Below, piece after piece: positions 13,874-17,301 of a stretch of DNA of 17,301 bases (its first letter is position 1; every line of letters begins with the position of its first letter). Both the position numbers and the translations under genes were made by a program. The stretch covers positions 1 to 17,301 of the forward strand of contig DAXQ01000057.1 in assembly GCA_002506485.1 (NCBI GenBank), in the 5' to 3' direction. The notes beneath the pieces were generated by a model. That model was not told the DNA's origin and made no database searches. It saw only the letters and a list, made by a program, of their open reading frames with translations. Origin of the DNA: Euryarchaeota archaeon UBA136 (GTDB taxonomy: Archaea; Thermoplasmatota; Poseidoniia; MGIII; CG-Epi1).

Positions 13874-16800
13874 ATGAGGAATATCAAGTTTGTTTTTCCG
13901 CTTAGATTCCTCATTTTATTATCCATTATTATTTTGCTTTCAGGGAGTTCCGAGGCAGCTACTGAAAGAGATCCTGAATACACCTTTTCGACTGGTGATG
14001 GTAACCCGATTTACAGCACCATCTCAGATGATGGCCGATATATGGCTACTGTGGGTGGTGGTGGCAAAGTTTACTATCATGATGTCTATAATCATACTGA
14101 ATTATGGAGTTATGATACAGGTAATGACAATCTTTATGATTTAGATATATCCTCGGATGGGGCCTATATCGTTGCGGCTACAGGTCATGTTAGTGGTGGG
14201 GCTTCGTTTTACCTTTTCGATAGAAATTTAACTGGTGACGAAGAACTTTGGCAATCGTCATTGGCTTCTTATGAGATTTATGATGTGAGTATTTCAGCTA
14301 ATGGAAAAACTATAGCCGTGTCAGGTGGAAGTTCTGGGGGTTACCGTCTTTATGTTTTTGATATTTCCTCATCGACCCCTCTTTGGCAGACCAGTGATGA
14401 CTGTGACAGTTATTGTGTAGCAACAAATGATGTCTCATCTGATGGGAGTTACATTGTTACCCAAAGTAATCGTCATATTATTTCAGGTTTCTCAGTTTCC
14501 AGTCCAACACCATTGTGGACTAAAAGCGTGTATATGTGTTGTGAGGAGTCACGTGAAGAAAATATAAAAATCAGTTGGGATAATAAATATGTTATTGCAG
14601 CTACGAAAGCACTAACTTATGATAAAATTCTTACTATCAATTTGACCAGTGGTAATGTAGAATCTTTCTATACTTCGGCATATACGGGGTCGTTTGAATC
14701 CATTTCTATAGCTAGGGATAGTAAAACATTTGCTGCATCCCATTCTTCGGGAAGGATTTTTCTATTCAATATGACTGTGAATACTCCTTTCCAAACGATC
14801 ACACACACAGGTAATAATCCTAAAAATTTGGATCTTAGTGGAAATGGTAAATTTCTAGTGGTAGTGGATACGTCTGATGACCTATATTTATATGATATTG
14901 AAAATAATGTCCAGCTTTGGTATAATGATAACAACTGGCACAGATATGATCGTGCTGGACCAAAAATATCTATAAATGGAAGATATATTGCTATTGGTGG
15001 CTCTGGACAGGCACTTTTGTATAACAATAGTGCAGCAAGTGGTTTGTCCATTTTTAATCTTATTTCAGAGACCAAAGTTGTCAATCCACCAGAGTTTAAG
15101 TGGATAGGAACTAATGATAATCTCTCAAACCTGAAATTTGATGTTTATTTGGATGGTAATACCAACCCAACGACCAAGGTCGCCTCCAATATTTCTTTGA
15201 GTAGTTACACGGCTTCAGGCCTTACGGAAGGAAACACATACTATTGGAAAGTAGTAGCATGGAACAGCAGCAGTAATTATTCTATATTGGGTCCTAACAA
15301 GATCACCGTCAACAAGGCACCTATACTTTCTGATTTCACGCCAGAAGACAACAAGAAATGGTACTCGGAAAGCGCAGTACTGAGTTGGTCCGCAAGCGAC
15401 GCCGATGGGGATTCTTTGACCTATGATGTTTATCTTTACGAATGTGATCCTGATGATTACCCGGAGGAGGAATGTCCGGATGAGATAGATCCACCCTCCA
15501 AAGTAGCCTCAGGTATAGCTGCTACACAGTATACTCAGACGGGATTGACGACAAACAACACTATTTTCTGGAAAGTGGTGGCTAAGGATGGTTATAACAC
15601 TACATCCTCTTCCATCCTGCAATTCCAGATAAAACCGAAATACTATGATTGGAGGGCAACCACGGGCTCTCAGACCTACGTTTCACCTTCTGTCTCGGGA
15701 GATGGCCGTTTCGTATTGCTTGGTTCGGATGATGACGAGATCCAACTTTTTGACTATGATTCCGGGGATGATGGCTATCTGTGGAAGCATGACGTAAATC
15801 AGGATATTTACGAAGTTGCCATATCCAAAGATGGCAATTATTTTGCAGCAATAACAAATGCTGGAAGCAATAGTAAATTATACTTTTACGAGACAAATTA
15901 TACGGATGATGATGCAGAACCGATTCAAAAATGGACCTATGAATGGGACGATGACATTCGATATTTAGCTATTTCCGCAGATGGAACATATATTGTTGCA
16001 GGTAGTGAGGGTAATGGTAAAGTTAGAGTATTTCAAAGAAGTAGTTCTACCCCAGTACTAACCGTCACTGGTGTACCTGAGCTCTATGATGTTGTAGTTT
16101 CAGCAAATGGTAAATATTTTGCAACATGTGGAAACGATCACGTATCTTTCTACAGTACATCTAGTTCAACACCATTGTGGTCTTACAGTGATGATTATGA
16201 TTATGGTTGTGAAGGTGATTATAAAGAGTATCTTGGCAATAAAATCACGATTTCAGATGATGGTAATTATGTCGCCGTAGCTGTGAATCAGAATCCGAGA
16301 GGGGTTAGGGCTTATAATTCTTCAACCGCTAAGTTGATTTTAGAATATGACACTTCTGAGACTATTTTCTCCGTTGATATTTCAAGTGATGGAAAATATA
16401 TAGCAGCAGGAGGTCAAGAACGTGTCTGGACGTTTGAATTGTCTTCAACTACAGATACTTATTCTCTAAAATGGAAAACTGGTACTTTTTGGTCATATGT
16501 TACAGATATAGATATTTCTGCCGATGGAAGATTTATCTCTGCGATTCGCCATCACAATGGAGATTATCGTGGATTATCTTACTTCAGTATTGATAGTTCA
16601 GTTCCTCTTTGGGAAGGTAAACCAACTCCTATAAGCAATTGGATGTCATTGTCCATGTCTGATAATGGGCGTATCATAGCTGGAACCCGTGATTATGTTC
16701 AGACCACTTCTGTGTATTCCTGGGAATATGCTTCCAATTCATTCTTGCGGCAATTTGCTCCGGCCAATAATTCTCTGGTTAACATCAATGTTTCTCTTAT

Positions 16801-17301
16801 GTGGACGGCTGCCGGGGAGGATGCAAAGGACTGGGTCTATGATGTCTATATGGATACCAGTGCCAATCCCACCACTCTTGTTTCAGCCAACACGACCTAT
16901 CGCAATTACTCGGCCACCAGCCTGACCGCTGGAACCCGATATTATTGGAAAGTGGTTACTAAGGAAGATGGTGACGTGGTCCAGACCTCCGAGATATGGA
17001 CCTTCAAGATCCAGCAATCTCCAACTATATCCTTGAGTTCCCCCCTGATCAATTTTACTCAATATCACAATAAGGTCACGTTTGTATGGACTGGTAGCGA
17101 GAACCTGCGTTACCTGGTATATGTGGGAACGGAAAGCGATGATCTGACAGCCCAATCGGACACTTGGCAGAGCGCAACCAGTCTGGAGGTCAGCGGTCTT
17201 GATTCTAAGATGACATACTACTTCAAGGTCGGGGCTTTCGATGGTACCAATTTCATTTATTCAGAGGTTCGCAAATTCACAGTAGGAGTCAATACTCCGA
17301 T
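13874..17301 (+). CDS. Giant secreted protein with two 8-repeat propeller regions and FnIII domains (3' end outside window)
   Basis: The frame is open from ATG 13874 to the last base, 1142 complete codons, with no stop. A signal peptide (about 1-28, MRNIKFVF then a long hydrophobic core LILLSIIILLSG) leads into a first set of eight repeats of the form (I/V)S.DG.Y(I/V)A..G. These are centred near residues 50, 92, 140, 187, 233, 279, 321 and 366. Two FnIII-like domains follow (about 405-480 and 485-586), each with a YYWKVVA-type strand. A second set of eight repeats lies near 607, 650, 700, 742, 793, 836, 882 and 928. Two more FnIII-like domains follow (about 961-1046 and 1050 onward). The roughly 45-residue spacing and motif fit WD40/YVTN-type beta-propeller blades. 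It is probably a cell-surface adhesion or binding protein; no catalytic motif was seen. A C-terminal anchor, if any, lies outside the window. Confidence 0.88.
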   Translation, partial: MRNIKFVFPLRFLILLSIIILLSGSSEAATERDPEYTFSTGDGNPIYSTISDDGRYMATVGGGGKVYYHDVYNHTELWSYDTGNDNLYDLDISSDGAYIVAATGHVSGGASFYLFDRNLTGDEELWQSSLASYEIYDVSISANGKTIAVSGGSSGGYRLYVFDISSSTPLWQTSDDCDSYCVATNDVSSDGSYIVTQSNRHIISGFSVSSPTPLWTKSVYMCCEESREENIKISWDNKYVIAATKALTYDKILTINLTSGNVESFYTSAYTGSFESISIARDSKTFAASHSSGRIFLFNMTVNTPFQTITHTGNNPKNLDLSGNGKFLVVVDTSDDLYLYDIENNVQLWYNDNNWHRYDRAGPKISINGRYIAIGGSGQALLYNNSAASGLSIFNLISETKVVNPPEFKWIGTNDNLSNLKFDVYLDGNTNPTTKVASNISLSSYTASGLTEGNTYYWKVVAWNSSSNYSILGPNKITVNKAPILSDFTPEDNKKWYSESAVLSWSASDADGDSLTYDVYLYECDPDDYPEEECPDEIDPPSKVASGIAATQYTQTGLTTNNTIFWKVVAKDGYNTTSSSILQFQIKPKYYDWRATTGSQTYVSPSVSGDGRFVLLGSDDDEIQLFDYDSGDDGYLWKHDVNQDIYEVAISKDGNYFAAITNAGSNSKLYFYETNYTDDDAEPIQKWTYEWDDDIRYLAISADGTYIVAGSEGNGKVRVFQRSSSTPVLTVTGVPELYDVVVSANGKYFATCGNDHVSFYSTSSSTPLWSYSDDYDYGCEGDYKEYLGNKITISDDGNYVAVAVNQNPRGVRAYNSSTAKLILEYDTSETIFSVDISSDGKYIAAGGQERVWTFELSSTTDTYSLKWKTGTFWSYVTDIDISADGRFISAIRHHNGDYRGLSYFSIDSSVPLWEGKPTPISNWMSLSMSDNGRIIAGTRDYVQTTSVYSWEYASNSFLRQFAPANNSLVNINVSLMWTAAGEDAKDWVYDVYMDTSANPTTLVSANTTYRNYSATSLTAGTRYYWKVVTKEDGDVVQTSEIWTFKIQQSPTISLSSPLINFTQYHNKVTFVWTGSENLRYLVYVGTESDDLTAQSDTWQSATSLEVSGLDSKMTYYFKVGAFDGTNFIYSEVRKFTVGVNTP

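Noticed and set aside
15600..15896. 98-codon minus-strand open frame
   Set aside because: Antisense to the continuous propeller/FnIII reading frame and rich in His, Ser and Arg in the manner of an antisense shadow.
1..17301. Mobile element, CRISPR array, tRNA or rRNA gene
   Set aside because: No transposase or integrase, no direct-repeat array, and no tRNA- or rRNA-like sequence was seen on either strand by eye.

Overview
The window looks like a planktonic archaeon of the Thermoplasmatota, most likely Marine Group II (Poseidoniales) or a close relative. This is inferred from three things. TATA-like boxes sit 24-27 bases before several start codons, with almost no room for a 5' leader. Many genes overlap as ATGA/GTGA/TGATG. 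The products are typical of such genomes: a membrane-anchored subtilase, a lipoprotein with PKD domains, and giant propeller/FnIII surface proteins. No rRNA, tRNA or marker gene is present, so the assignment is an inference.

Layout. 1-894: 3' part of a hydantoinase B / 5-oxoprolinase-type gene. 930-2963: secreted S8 protease with an EF-hand-like calcium loop in its propeptide region and a C-terminal membrane anchor. 2949-3425 (minus): Ogt/MGMT-type DNA alkyltransferase, convergent with the protease and divergent from the next gene. 3466-6650: two translationally coupled genes, a two-helix membrane protein with a Pro-rich tail and a twin VPPG module, and a peptide-binding lipoprotein with two PKD domains. 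6719-6841: C-terminal remnant of a second, lost binding-protein gene. 6857-6890: perfect hairpin followed by a TATA box. 6912-11379: a three-gene transporter operon encoding a DppB-DppC permease fusion, a DppD-type ATPase with an inserted hydrophobic hairpin, and a DppF-type ATPase. 11388-12016: decayed class I methyltransferase gene in several frames, interrupted by a 24-bp perfect palindrome. 12065-13828: MdlB/MsbA-like ABC exporter. 13874 to the end: one uninterrupted reading frame of at least 1142 codons for a secreted protein built as (8 propeller-type repeats + 2 FnIII) twice; it continues past the window.

Functionally, most of the window fits scavenging of proteinaceous matter. A surface protease could make peptides outside the cell, a PKD-bearing lipoprotein could capture them, and the fused Dpp/Opp-type ABC transporter could import them. 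A hydantoinase/oxoprolinase-type enzyme could process cyclic amino-acid derivatives. The most unusual points are the extra membrane segments in both the permease linker and the DppD ATPase, and the two gene remnants that flank the transporter operon.
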